Below are positions 16,872 to 25,302 of a stretch of DNA of 64,000 bases, piece by piece. The notes beneath the pieces are model-generated. The model saw only the letters and a program-made list of their open reading frames with translations. It was not told the DNA's origin and did not search any database. The DNA lies in the NCBI GenBank assembly GCA_963801065.1, contig CAWDDG010000008.1, positions 434,001-498,000 of the forward strand, written 5' to 3'. Source of the stretch: CAWDDG01 sp963801065 (GTDB taxonomy: Bacteria > Actinomycetota > Actinomycetes > Jiangellales > Jiangellaceae). The translations under genes were made by a program, and so were the position numbers. The stretch's first letter is position 1, and each line of letters begins with the position of its first letter.

Positions 16872-18059
16872 ATGTCGAAGTCCAGTGCCCGCAAGCGCCG
16901 CGCAATGCGACGGTCTGCTCACTCGCGGCTCGCTCGCGAGCGCGTGGTTTCCGTGCCGGTTGAGGAGTTCGAGCGCATGCTCACCGCGAAGGACCTTCGG
17001 CTGCTGGCTGAGGCGATGGCAGCCGAGCAACAGGGGGAGCTCGGCCACGCGTTGGCCTGCCTGCGACGAACCCCTCGTCCCGTCGGCAACCCTTGGGAGC
17101 GCGAACTGACCGAACTGGTCGAGTACGGCGACGACGCGGAGCCTTGGCAGTGGGCCCGGTTCACGGTGGCAGCTGCGGGCCGGTGGGTCGAGACCCTGCC
17201 GATGCCGCTGGTGGCCAGGGTGCAGCGGGAGGTCGGCGATGCGGCGCAGGGCGCGTCCGGGCCGCTCTACGCCGAGTATCCGGGCTGGGTGGCGGGACGG
17301 GCAGCGCTCCGTCCCGCCGTCGCCGGCTTCCTGTTGTTCGACGAGCTCATGATCGAGGTGTTCCTGGTCCAGTCGGCTCCGGTGCTGGCTGGGCGTTCGG
17401 GCGGCGGTCGCAGCTGGGCCGAGAGCCCTGGACGGGTGTACGAGCTGCTCGAGGTCGCAGGCGTCGAATTGCAGGTGCGCGACCATGCGGATGGCGGTGT
17501 GGAGACCGTCCGGCATCTCGGCGAGGTCGTCGGCCTGGCTCCATCGGACCTCGTGTACGGCCATCTCATCGACGTGCCGGGCGAGCCAGAGCTCATCTTC
17601 GCCGCGCCACCCATCCTCGTCGACGAGGTCGTCGCGCGCCGCCTGGAGCACATTGCCGCCGAGGAGCCCTGGTCGCTCGAGGCGCGCTGGGCAGCGCTGG
17701 GCGCCGCCGTCCGGTCGGGGGACCGGTACGAACGGCCACCGCTGACCTTCGACGACGAGCCCGCGCCGCGCGTCCGCGAGCTCATGGACGAGGGTCTGAG
17801 CCGCATCGAGGCCGAGCAGTTGGTCTGTGTCGAGGTAGTGATCTTGGCCCATGAGACGGTCGGCGAATCCGGTCCCGTCGGCGCGTTCCACGCGGGGGTC
17901 GCGCTGGCCCACCCCCGCGTCTTGGCGGAAGCGCTGAGCCGCTACACCGAACCAGAGCACGAGACGTTGTGGCGCGCGTTAGCGGCCGCGAGCCACGGGC
18001 GCGAGCGAGCATGCTTCCTGCAACTCGCCGAGGCCAGCACGGCCGAACAGGCGTCATGA
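16872..18059 (+). CDS. Conserved hypothetical protein, 395 aa
   Basis: ATG 16872 begins MSKSSARKRRAMRR, a basic tail, followed by mostly alpha-helical sequence with a central Trp-rich part (ELVEYGDDAEPWQWARF). The C-terminal section GEPELIFAAPPILVDEVV and HPRVLAEALSRYTEPEHE resembles helical repeats. There are no membrane segments or catalytic motifs. The open frame starts earlier, but the basic start is the natural N-terminus. I do not recognise a family. It is convergent with the five-gene lipid operon. Confidence 0.6.
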   Translation: MSKSSARKRRAMRRSAHSRLARERVVSVPVEEFERMLTAKDLRLLAEAMAAEQQGELGHALACLRRTPRPVGNPWERELTELVEYGDDAEPWQWARFTVAAAGRWVETLPMPLVARVQREVGDAAQGASGPLYAEYPGWVAGRAALRPAVAGFLLFDELMIEVFLVQSAPVLAGRSGGGRSWAESPGRVYELLEVAGVELQVRDHADGGVETVRHLGEVVGLAPSDLVYGHLIDVPGEPELIFAAPPILVDEVVARRLEHIAAEEPWSLEARWAALGAAVRSGDRYERPPLTFDDEPAPRVRELMDEGLSRIEAEQLVCVEVVILAHETVGESGPVGAFHAGVALAHPRVLAEALSRYTEPEHETLWRALAAASHGRERACFLQLAEASTAEQAS

Positions 18060-18085
18060 CGACGCGCTGCCGAAGGGGCGAGCAG

Positions 18086-19006
18086 CTACCAGGTCCAGAC
18101 GCGGCGGCCGGGACCGTCGTCCGAGGGACGCGTGGAGTCCCAGATCCGGCGCCAGCCGGCGGCCCCCCCGCCCTCCGATGGCCGGGTCGGCAGCTCCAAC
18201 TCGTTGTCTGCCTCGGCGCGCAGGGCGCCATACCAGCCCAGCTCCTCCTCGGCCGCCAGCCGGGTCACGGCCTGCATCATCCGCGTGCGTAGCTCCCTGA
18301 ACCCCTCGCCCTGGACGGGATGCAACGGCCGCCCATAGCGGACGGCGATGCGCGGACGACCCGGCACCGGCCAGTTACGTCCTCGCGGCATGGCCGCGTA
18401 CGCACCACGCAGCGCGACGGGCACGACCGGCACCCCTTTGGAGACGCACAGCTGGGCGGTGCCGGGTTTGAAGGCGTTCATCCATCCGTCCTCGGAACGG
18501 GTGCCCTCGGGGAACAGCAGCAGGTTCCACCCGTCGTCCAGGAGCTCCACCGCCAGAGACCGCAACCGTCGCGACCCGTGCCGTTCCACCGGGAACGCGT
18601 TGAAGAACAACACCGTTGCGGCGGCGCGGACCCGGGCGTCGAAGAAGTAGTCGGCGGCCGCACCCACGGCCAGCCGGTCCGCGAAGCGTCGCGGGAGCGA
18701 GCTGACGATCAGCGGAGCGTCGAGGTGCGACGAGTGGTTGGCGACGAACACCGCCGGCCCGTGCAGGTTCTCCAGGTACTCGACTCCCTCGACCACCGGC
18801 CGTGTCTGTGACCACGTCACCGGTCTCAGCAGTCCACGCCGCAAGGCACCCCGGACAACGACGGCAGGTCGGGTACGTGCCCATGCCGTCGGAAAGTCGC
18901 GCTCCTCCTCGGACTGCACCCAGGGGTCGGCCGACCGCGGCACCGTCGAGCGTCCGCGCCAGTCGCGCCCGTGGCGGAGCAGCCGGACCTCGTCGCGGAT
19001 CTTCAT
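18086..19006 (-). CDS. PlsC-type 1-acyl-glycerol-3-phosphate acyltransferase family
   Basis: The 306-residue protein carries the acyltransferase motifs NHSSHLD (HX4D, His91-Asp96) and LLLFPEGTRS, with a further conserved PVVPVALRG. PlsC-fold enzymes transfer acyl groups from acyl-CoA or acyl-ACP to lysophospholipids or other hydroxyl acceptors at the membrane. ATG 19006 overlaps the stop of the LarA-like gene (ATGA). It is the last gene of a five-gene coupled operon with acyl reductase, diiron and dehydrogenase genes, so the acceptor may be an unusual lipid. Confidence 0.88.
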   Translation of the reverse strand: MKIRDEVRLLRHGRDWRGRSTVPRSADPWVQSEEERDFPTAWARTRPAVVVRGALRRGLLRPVTWSQTRPVVEGVEYLENLHGPAVFVANHSSHLDAPLIVSSLPRRFADRLAVGAAADYFFDARVRAAATVLFFNAFPVERHGSRRLRSLAVELLDDGWNLLLFPEGTRSEDGWMNAFKPGTAQLCVSKGVPVVPVALRGAYAAMPRGRNWPVPGRPRIAVRYGRPLHPVQGEGFRELRTRMMQAVTRLAAEEELGWYGALRAEADNELELPTRPSEGGGAAGWRRIWDSTRPSDDGPGRRVWTW

Positions 19007-20583
19007 CAGCGCACGTCCGCCATCACCAGCGGGGGGGCGTGCAGGTAAGAGATCGACGGGCTGCCGCCCACGGTGTGGGACGCGATCTCCAGCGCATCGG
19101 CCAGCGTCGACGCCGCCTTGAACCCCATCCGCGCCGTCGTCCGGCGATTGCCACCGACGAAGATCACCTCGCCCAGGTGCTCGAGCGCGTGCGCGCCCCA
19201 GTACCACATGTAGAACGGGTGGACGCCGTGGTACGCGTAGCTCTTGCGGTAGAGCTGGATGTACCAGGGGTCGGTGGCGAACTGCTCCTCGAACTTGGTC
19301 TCCAGCACCACCGGGTCGATGCTCTCGGTCAGCACCTCGTCGAAGAAGTCGATGTAACTCGGATGGTGCACCGGGTGGAACTCGCCCGGTACCGGGTGGT
19401 AGAAGATCGCGGTCCCGCCCTCCCGGACGATCGGGCGGTTCTTGTAGAGGTTGAAGAAGTACCCGAGCCCAAGGGACATCACCAGGATCGGGTTCATGAT
19501 CGAGTTCACGTTGTACGGGCAGATGTACGGCAGCCCGAAGATGGCGACGTCGGACTGGCCCCGCACCTCGGTCAGCTGCTGGCGGTGCACATTGGCGATC
19601 GTCTGCGGATGCACCTCCGACGGCACGCCGGCATTGACCGCCGTGACGCCGTAGGGCGCTGCCGTGCTCTGCCACAGCCTTCGCCGGGACTTCGCCGGCA
19701 ACAGCTCGTTGACCCGCTTGACCCCCAGGTAGCGGCCCTGGTCGGCGAGGTTCCACTCCCATTCGCGCTTGTTGAGGAAACCCATCGCCGAGGGAAACGT
19801 GTCGTTGTTGAGCGTGGCCTCGATCTGGAAGACGGTGACGTGGTCGCCGATCACGTCCTTCATCCGCTCGTACGAGTGGTGCATCGCCGAGTTCGATGGG
19901 TCGTTGAACGACCGCGAGTGCCGCAGGGTGTGCACGTTGTGGTGATGCCGCAGGCTGCGGTAGCTGGCGAGTCCGACGGAGACCGACTTCGGCCCGCCGC
20001 TCATCGCGGTCAGCGTGATGTTCACGTAGACGACGAGGTCGCTCTCCATCGCGCGCCTATTGAGCTCCACGACCTCGCCTTGTGCCGTCGTCCCCACCTC
20101 GACCAGATTGGAATGGTCCTCGGCATCGTGGTTGCGAAGGTGGTCGGGGAAGAACGAGCGGAAGACCCGGTCGCCCACGACGCGCTTGAGCTCGGCAGGC
20201 GTCATCCGCCGGTGCAGCGAGTTGCCGGCGATCAGCTCGACGTCGTCGACGCCCTTGGCCGCAGCCATCTCGAGGACGTGCTCGATGACGCGCTGCCGCA
20301 CGTCGGGCGTCTGCATCGGCGGCAGCGGCAGCGAGATGTCGTCGAAGACGACGGTCAGACGCATGCCGGGACGCAGCAGCTCCGGCAGCGGCTCGATGCC
20401 GATCGGGTTCAGCAGCGCCCGCGCGATGGCGGTGTCGACGTTCCGGAGGCCGGGCAGCGAGTCCGGCGGGTAGATGACCTTGCTGCCGAGCGGTAGCCGT
20501 TCGAGCCGGAAGCCCTCGCCCTGGTGCATGAGGAGGGGAGGCGTGCGCTCGTCGACCTCGAGGACGAACCCTGGTCTGCTCAT
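19006..20583 (-). CDS. Lactate racemase (LarA N-domain)-like protein
   Basis: This 525-residue protein resembles LarA, the nickel-pincer lactate racemase. It has VVFDDISLPLPP (the DDxTRPxP region), IAGNSLHRRMTPAEL (active-site His segment), SGGPKSVSVG (the cofactor-bearing Lys segment, GGxKS) and RHHHN. The PH His normally just before GGxKS is missing (LTAMSGGPKS). The Arg of DDxTRP is also absent. If it binds the Ni-pincer cofactor, it may act on a different 2-hydroxy acid or acyl substrate. No larBCE genes are in the window. ATG 20583 follows GAGGAG. It lies 17 bp after the dehydrogenase and overlaps the PlsC gene. Confidence 0.75.
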   Translation of the reverse strand: MSRPGFVLEVDERTPPLLMHQGEGFRLERLPLGSKVIYPPDSLPGLRNVDTAIARALLNPIGIEPLPELLRPGMRLTVVFDDISLPLPPMQTPDVRQRVIEHVLEMAAAKGVDDVELIAGNSLHRRMTPAELKRVVGDRVFRSFFPDHLRNHDAEDHSNLVEVGTTAQGEVVELNRRAMESDLVVYVNITLTAMSGGPKSVSVGLASYRSLRHHHNVHTLRHSRSFNDPSNSAMHHSYERMKDVIGDHVTVFQIEATLNNDTFPSAMGFLNKREWEWNLADQGRYLGVKRVNELLPAKSRRRLWQSTAAPYGVTAVNAGVPSEVHPQTIANVHRQQLTEVRGQSDVAIFGLPYICPYNVNSIMNPILVMSLGLGYFFNLYKNRPIVREGGTAIFYHPVPGEFHPVHHPSYIDFFDEVLTESIDPVVLETKFEEQFATDPWYIQLYRKSYAYHGVHPFYMWYWGAHALEHLGEVIFVGGNRRTTARMGFKAASTLADALEIASHTVGGSPSISYLHAPPLVMADVR

Positions 20584-20600
20584 CTGCGTCGCACTCCTCG

Positions 20601-21824
20601 TCAGTCGCGCCGTGGGTCGAAGGCGATCTTGATGCTGCCAAGCCTGCCGGCTTCGGTCGCGTGGCCGAGCGCCTCGCGCCATCGCGCGAGCGGGTAGGCC
20701 GGTTCGACCCAGCCGTCGAGCGGAGCCGTCCCGGCCAGCTCGATGGCCTCGGCGAAGTCGGGCCGGACGCCGTCCGGACCACGGGAGCTGTTGGAGCTTG
20801 TCGCGTAGGCACCGACGAGTTCCAGCTCGCGGTACCACAGCGGCGTCAGGTCGACGTGCCCAGACGGCATGCCGGACATCACGATCGTTCCCCCTGCGCG
20901 GACCAACCGCAGCGCGGAGTCCAGACCGGAAGAGCCGCCGGTGCACTCGAACGCGATGTCGACGCCTCCGAGCAAGAACTCCGACCCCAGTTCGGGCACG
21001 TGCATCCGGGCCGTCGTGCTCCGGCGCAGCGCCCGGGTCGCACGCCCCGGCGCGTGGACGGCGGTCGCGCCCAGGGCTAGCGCCCGCTCCTGCTGGTGGC
21101 GGTGCTTGGCGACGACGTGGATCCGTACGGCCGGCGTGAGCTCACGCAGCGCCAGCAGGGTGAGCAGGCCGACGGTCCCGGCCCCGATCACCGCCACCGA
21201 CGCCCCGGACGGGATCTCCACGCGCCGCACCGAGTGGACGGCGCAGGCCAACGGCTCGACCAGCACGGCTCGCTCGTCCGGCAGGTCGTCGGGAACAAGG
21301 TGCAGCTGGCTCTCGTGCGCAACCAGCTGGCGGCTCCAGCCGCCACCAGTATCGGAGCAGAACCCCGTCTGCAGGCCCGCCGATAGGCCCCCCGTCGTGA
21401 CGTGGTCGCAGCGGCTCTGCTGGCCCGAAGCGCACCAACGGCACTGCTTCGTCCCACGGGGCGAACAGGACAGGACCGGGTTGAGCACCACCCGGGAACC
21501 ACGAGGCACCCCCGACACGTCGTCCAGCGTCTCGCCGACGATCTCGTGGCCGGGCACGAACGGCATGGACGTCATGGGCGACAGATACGGCGACGACTGC
21601 CCGGCGAGCAGGCCCAGATCCGAGCCGCAGACCCCGGACAGGCGCGGTGCCAGCCGCGTCCAACCGGGCCCGGGCAGGTCGGGCGCAGGCCTCGTCATCA
21701 GCCGGAGCGGAGCGACGTTGCCCGCGACCATCCCCGCCAGGCGGTTGCCGAGCGTGGTGGACGTGACGCCGCGGGCGACCATGTACCGGGCCGGCGATCG
21801 CTGGTACTCCAGGGCGAGGATCAT
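20601..21824 (-). CDS. Zinc-dependent alcohol dehydrogenase
   Basis: The 407-residue MDR enzyme shows catalytic-zinc motifs GVCGSDLGLLAG and GHEIVGE, a Cys-rich structural-zinc lobe (CSPRGTKQCRWCASG...C), and a Rossmann loop VIGAGTVGLLTLLAL. It should interconvert an alcohol and aldehyde with NAD(P). The substrate is probably a medium- or long-chain compound given the acyl-reductase neighbour. ATG 21824 overlaps the stop of the FAR-HAD gene by 4 bp; the LarA-like gene follows 17 bp downstream. Confidence 0.88.
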   Translation of the reverse strand: MILALEYQRSPARYMVARGVTSTTLGNRLAGMVAGNVAPLRLMTRPAPDLPGPGWTRLAPRLSGVCGSDLGLLAGQSSPYLSPMTSMPFVPGHEIVGETLDDVSGVPRGSRVVLNPVLSCSPRGTKQCRWCASGQQSRCDHVTTGGLSAGLQTGFCSDTGGGWSRQLVAHESQLHLVPDDLPDERAVLVEPLACAVHSVRRVEIPSGASVAVIGAGTVGLLTLLALRELTPAVRIHVVAKHRHQQERALALGATAVHAPGRATRALRRSTTARMHVPELGSEFLLGGVDIAFECTGGSSGLDSALRLVRAGGTIVMSGMPSGHVDLTPLWYRELELVGAYATSSNSSRGPDGVRPDFAEAIELAGTAPLDGWVEPAYPLARWREALGHATEAGRLGSIKIAFDPRRD

Positions 21825-24139
21825 CGCCTCACCTCCGTGCCGACGCTGTCGAGCAGCGCCTCCAGCCGTCCCTGAGTGTGCTCGCCCCAGCGGTGGATGC
21901 GCCAGTGCTTGCGCTTGGCGTGCCGGTACAGGTGGGCATCGGGGTTGACGGCCTGCGGGTTGCCGACCATCTCGAGCCATGGCCGGTCCGAGTGGCTGTC
22001 GCCGTATGCATACGACCGGGACAGGTCGATGCCGTTGCTCTCGGCATAACGCCCCAGCCAGGCCGCCCGGGCCTCGTCGACCAGCGGGGGAGTGGCCAGG
22101 TAGCCCGTCCATATGCCGTCGCGGCTGTGCATCCGGCCGGCGACGATCTCGTCGAACAGCGACGCAAACGGCTCGACCAGCACGTCGATGGTCCCGGTGA
22201 TCAGGACCGTCCGATGCCCGGCCTCGCGGTGGTGCCGGATCCGGCGGACGGCCTCCGGCATCGTCCGCTGGAGCATCGCCTCGGACAGGACCTCGTCGAC
22301 CAGCCGTCGCAGCTCGGCTTCGTCGACGCCCTCGTAGCGACGCATGAACGTGCGGATGAAGTCGCCCCGGTCGCGCCGCTCCGCGCGCAGGTAACGGGGC
22401 ATGGATCGGATCAGGTCGACGACCTCGCCCGACCACTGCGACCTGGGGAGGCTGGCGAGCTTTGCCCACAGGTAGTGCTCGACGGCGTTGGACGCGACGA
22501 CGGTGCCCTCGAGGTCGAAGACGGCGGCGACGTCGTCGCGCGCGGGCAGAGCCACGGGGTCGACGGATGCCCTCGACCGCGGGCGCGACGAGAAGGAGCG
22601 CATGACCGCAGTGACGCCCGGGAAGTGCACGCCCTGCAGGTAGTGCTCCCAGTCGATCTCGCCCGCGTCGAACCCGTGTGCGCCGCGCCGCTTCGGCGCG
22701 AGCGCCTGGTGCAGGGCCAACGTCCTGCTGTCGTCGTAGATGACCTCGGCCTGCGTGTACGACAGGTAGAGGTCGGCGTAGGTCCGCAGGACGTCGAGCT
22801 CCTGCTGGCGCCGGTGCACCGAGCCCATCCAGTCGCGGGTGCGGTCCGATGCGGGCATCCGCAGCAGCGCGCGCTCGGCGAGATCGACGGCGCGCTCGCC
22901 GGTGCGGAGCATCCGCAGGACCTGGCTGGTGCCGGGGAAGCGCCAGGAAGGCACCTGGATGTGGCCGCGCTCATTGTCGGGCATCGGGTGGCTGTGGAAG
23001 TACGCGTGAACGTTCTCGTACATGGCACGGAACGGCAGTGGGTTGCGGGCGCCGGAGCCGATGTGGAAGTAGGCGGGGCTCCTCGGTTCCGGTGGTGTGG
23101 CCGCGACGGCGAGCGTGGCGTTGACGACGAAGTCGACCGGGATCAGGTCGAGCACGCTGTCTGGCAGCCCGGGGAACTCCGGCAGGATTCCGCGTCCGTA
23201 CGCGATGATCAGCGGGTCGGCCATCTTGAACCCGTCGATCCAGCCCGGGTACGGGTGGCGCAGCGCGCTCTCGACGATGGCGGGCCGCACGATGGAAAGG
23301 CGGTGCCCCGCCTCGGCCCATTGCTGCTCGGCAACCCGCTCACCGAGCGCCTTCGTCAGCGTGTACACGTCGGGCCAGCCCAGACTCTGCGCCCGCATCC
23401 GCCCGTAGTCGACCAGCCGCTTCGTCACCCACTCCCGGCGGGCCTCCTCGGCGGCTTGGGCCACGCGCTGGGGGCCGGCCTTGCCGTGCTCGCCGCGGGC
23501 CGTGGCCATCGCCTTGCGCAGCACCTCGGGCCGGCGTGAGGCCGCCTCGACCTCGGCGCGGGCGGCCTGCGCGGCCGCTGACTCGACCGGCCAGTCGACA
23601 TCGTGGGTCAGCGGCGCCTCGTTGACGACGCCCTTGCGCACGCCGGCGACGTACGCAGTGGAGATGTGGACGACGTGGGGGTCCGCACCGCTGCCGGCCA
23701 GAGCTCCGCAGAGGCTGGCGACCCCTTCGACATTGTTCCGGAACGCCTCGTCGATCGGTGGGTCGAACGAGACGGTGGACGCGCCGTGGATCACGACGTC
23801 GAGGTCGCTCGGCAGGACGACGTCCGTCGACGACGTCGCGTCGAGGTCGCCCTCGATCACCGTGACCCGCTCGCTGACGACACGTTCGACCTCGGCCTCG
23901 CCCACCTGCTCGCGCCAGCGCTCGAACACGGGCTTGCGCAGCAGGCCGGCAAGGCGGCTTGCGCCCGGCTGGCTGCCACGGGGGCGGATCAGCAGCGCGA
24001 CCCTCGTCGTCGGATAGGACGAGAGCAGCTTCTCCAGCGTGGCCTGGCCGAGGAAGCCAGTGGCACCCGTCAGCAGGACGTGGCTGCCGGCGAGGTGCCC
24101 GCCGCCCTGATGATCGTCCGGCTGGTCCGCGACCGCCAC
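21821..24139 (-). CDS. Fatty acyl-CoA reductase / HAD-IB fusion
   Basis: The 772-residue protein has two modules. Residues 1 to about 480 are an extended SDR of the NAD_binding_4 (fatty acyl-CoA reductase) type: TGATGFLGQATL at 24, STAYVAG and the YTLTK catalytic Tyr/Lys. Residues 538-772 are a HAD-IB phosphatase-like domain: nucleophile Asp542 in VFDLEGTVV, TGTID and GDSHSDRPWL. The second motif I acid, normally Asp, is Glu544, so phosphatase activity may be altered. It could reduce acyl-CoA to aldehyde or alcohol while acting on a phosphate intermediate. GTG 24139 overlaps the upstream stop by one base. Confidence 0.85.
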   Translation of the reverse strand: MAVADQPDDHQGGGHLAGSHVLLTGATGFLGQATLEKLLSSYPTTRVALLIRPRGSQPGASRLAGLLRKPVFERWREQVGEAEVERVVSERVTVIEGDLDATSSTDVVLPSDLDVVIHGASTVSFDPPIDEAFRNNVEGVASLCGALAGSGADPHVVHISTAYVAGVRKGVVNEAPLTHDVDWPVESAAAQAARAEVEAASRRPEVLRKAMATARGEHGKAGPQRVAQAAEEARREWVTKRLVDYGRMRAQSLGWPDVYTLTKALGERVAEQQWAEAGHRLSIVRPAIVESALRHPYPGWIDGFKMADPLIIAYGRGILPEFPGLPDSVLDLIPVDFVVNATLAVAATPPEPRSPAYFHIGSGARNPLPFRAMYENVHAYFHSHPMPDNERGHIQVPSWRFPGTSQVLRMLRTGERAVDLAERALLRMPASDRTRDWMGSVHRRQQELDVLRTYADLYLSYTQAEVIYDDSRTLALHQALAPKRRGAHGFDAGEIDWEHYLQGVHFPGVTAVMRSFSSRPRSRASVDPVALPARDDVAAVFDLEGTVVASNAVEHYLWAKLASLPRSQWSGEVVDLIRSMPRYLRAERRDRGDFIRTFMRRYEGVDEAELRRLVDEVLSEAMLQRTMPEAVRRIRHHREAGHRTVLITGTIDVLVEPFASLFDEIVAGRMHSRDGIWTGYLATPPLVDEARAAWLGRYAESNGIDLSRSYAYGDSHSDRPWLEMVGNPQAVNPDAHLYRHAKRKHWRIHRWGEHTQGRLEALLDSVGTEVRR

Positions 24140-25026
24140 TAACGGTCCATCTTCATGGCCGCGAGGGCTCGCCTGGCCCGCGGCACCAGCTTTGCGCCGA
24201 GCGTGGCTCGCCGCGGCGGCGCCTGCCCTGCCTTGGGCCCGACGCCGAACTTCGCGACGGCTGTGGATACCAGGTCGAGACCCTCCTGGCCGGGCAGAGT
24301 GTCGATCTTCCGGTCCAGCCGGTGGATGTGCATCTCGCCCTCGGGTCCGCCCATCAGGTAGTCGAGCACGAAGGCGGTCTCCGTCCTCGGCTGGATCGTG
24401 GAGCCAACCGGCGCCCAGAACTTACGCAGCGCGAACCGGGTCAGCTTCTGCGCCCGGGTCGAGTGCTCCAGCCGGTCGCGGGCCTGGGAGTTGTAGAACG
24501 CCAGGTGGCGCGACTCCTGGTGCTGGATGCGCCGCAGGAGCTTGGTCAGCTGCGGGTGGTCCTCGCAATCGATCATGCGAGCGTAGGCCGCGTGCGCGGA
24601 CCACTCGTTGATCGCCCCCCACGTCATGTGCACGGCAACGAAGTCGTCGCCGATGATGTTCGCCGCGAGCGACTGCTCGATCGGGGCGATCCGGTCCCTG
24701 AACCCCTGGGCCAGCCGAACGTTGCGGATGTGGCCGTAGTCAGCACGGACATGGTGCGCCCGAAGGACCGCATCCAAGGCCTCGCCGTGCCAGAACTCCT
24801 CGTAGGCCCACATCGTCAGGAACGCTGTTACGTCAGGGTCCTTGTGCGACGGCGTGACGAGCAGGTCGCGCAGGTAGCAGATCGTGTGGCTCTCGACGTT
24901 GGACATGTAGCGCAGGCAACGCAGGGCAGACGGCGAGAGCGGCCGGTCGGCGAACGCGTCGTAGTCGACGTCGTCACTCTGCACCCGGTGCGCGGTCTCC
25001 GTGTACTCGCCGATGTCGAACGCCAC
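24139..25026 (-). CDS. Ferritin-like diiron protein
   Basis: The 295-residue helical protein has a full diiron ligand set: Glu in SNVESHTIC, Glu/His in YEEFWHGE, Glu in INEWSAHAAY and Glu/His in QHQESRHLAFY, i.e. E, ExxH, E, ExxH. This pattern occurs in acyl-ACP desaturases, aldehyde-deformylating oxygenases and related oxidases. Next to an acyl reductase it may oxidise or deformylate acyl chains. GTG 25026 follows GGAGG by 7 bp; a TTG two codons upstream is less well spaced. It is the first gene of the five-gene operon, so the promoter lies in 25027-25178. Confidence 0.8.
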   Translation of the reverse strand: MAFDIGEYTETAHRVQSDDVDYDAFADRPLSPSALRCLRYMSNVESHTICYLRDLLVTPSHKDPDVTAFLTMWAYEEFWHGEALDAVLRAHHVRADYGHIRNVRLAQGFRDRIAPIEQSLAANIIGDDFVAVHMTWGAINEWSAHAAYARMIDCEDHPQLTKLLRRIQHQESRHLAFYNSQARDRLEHSTRAQKLTRFALRKFWAPVGSTIQPRTETAFVLDYLMGGPEGEMHIHRLDRKIDTLPGQEGLDLVSTAVAKFGVGPKAGQAPPRRATLGAKLVPRARRALAAMKMDR

Positions 25027-25178
25027 TGACAACCTCCGCTGGCCGGGTGCGGTATGCGCCCAGGCTAGAGGGCCGCCCTGCGCCGCGGCTATGGGGCTCT
25101 GCCAAGCCGGCAACCGGACGACGGATCGTCGTCGCAACCAGTTCTTGGCTGTGCCGCCTCAGCGAACCCGAACATTGG

Positions 25179-25252
25179 GGTGAGTGACGGGACTTGAACC
25201 CGCGACATCCTGGACCACAACCAGGTGCTCTACCAGCTGAGCTACACCCACC
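25179..25252 (-). tRNA. tRNA-His (GTG)
   Basis: The minus-strand cloverleaf has acceptor GTGGGTG/CACTCAC, anticodon loop TTGTGGT (anticodon GTG) and T-loop GTTCAAGTC. An extra 5' G opposite the discriminator C is the tRNA-His hallmark; I included it. It lies downstream of orn, behind a hairpin. Confidence 0.95.
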
Positions 25253-25256
25253 ACGA

Positions 25257-25280
25257 CGCGCCCTTACGCGGAAGGGCGCG
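25257..25280 (-). terminator. Hairpin after orn
   Basis: A perfect 9-bp stem CGCGCCCTT/AAGGGCGCG with a 6-nt loop lies 23 bp past the orn stop and just before tRNA-His on the same strand. It probably ends orn transcription or separates the tRNA transcript. There is no T-run. Confidence 0.6.
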
Positions 25281-25302
25281 GCCGGACAAGTATACGGCGT
25301 CC

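Noticed and set aside
18802..20496. 564-codon plus-strand frame across the lipid operon
   Set aside because: Antisense to the LarA-like and PlsC genes, no ribosome site, His/Arg-rich shadow composition.
21878..23539. 553-codon plus-strand frame opposite the acyl reductase fusion
   Set aside because: Antisense shadow; the minus frame has a Rossmann motif, YxxxK and HAD motifs.
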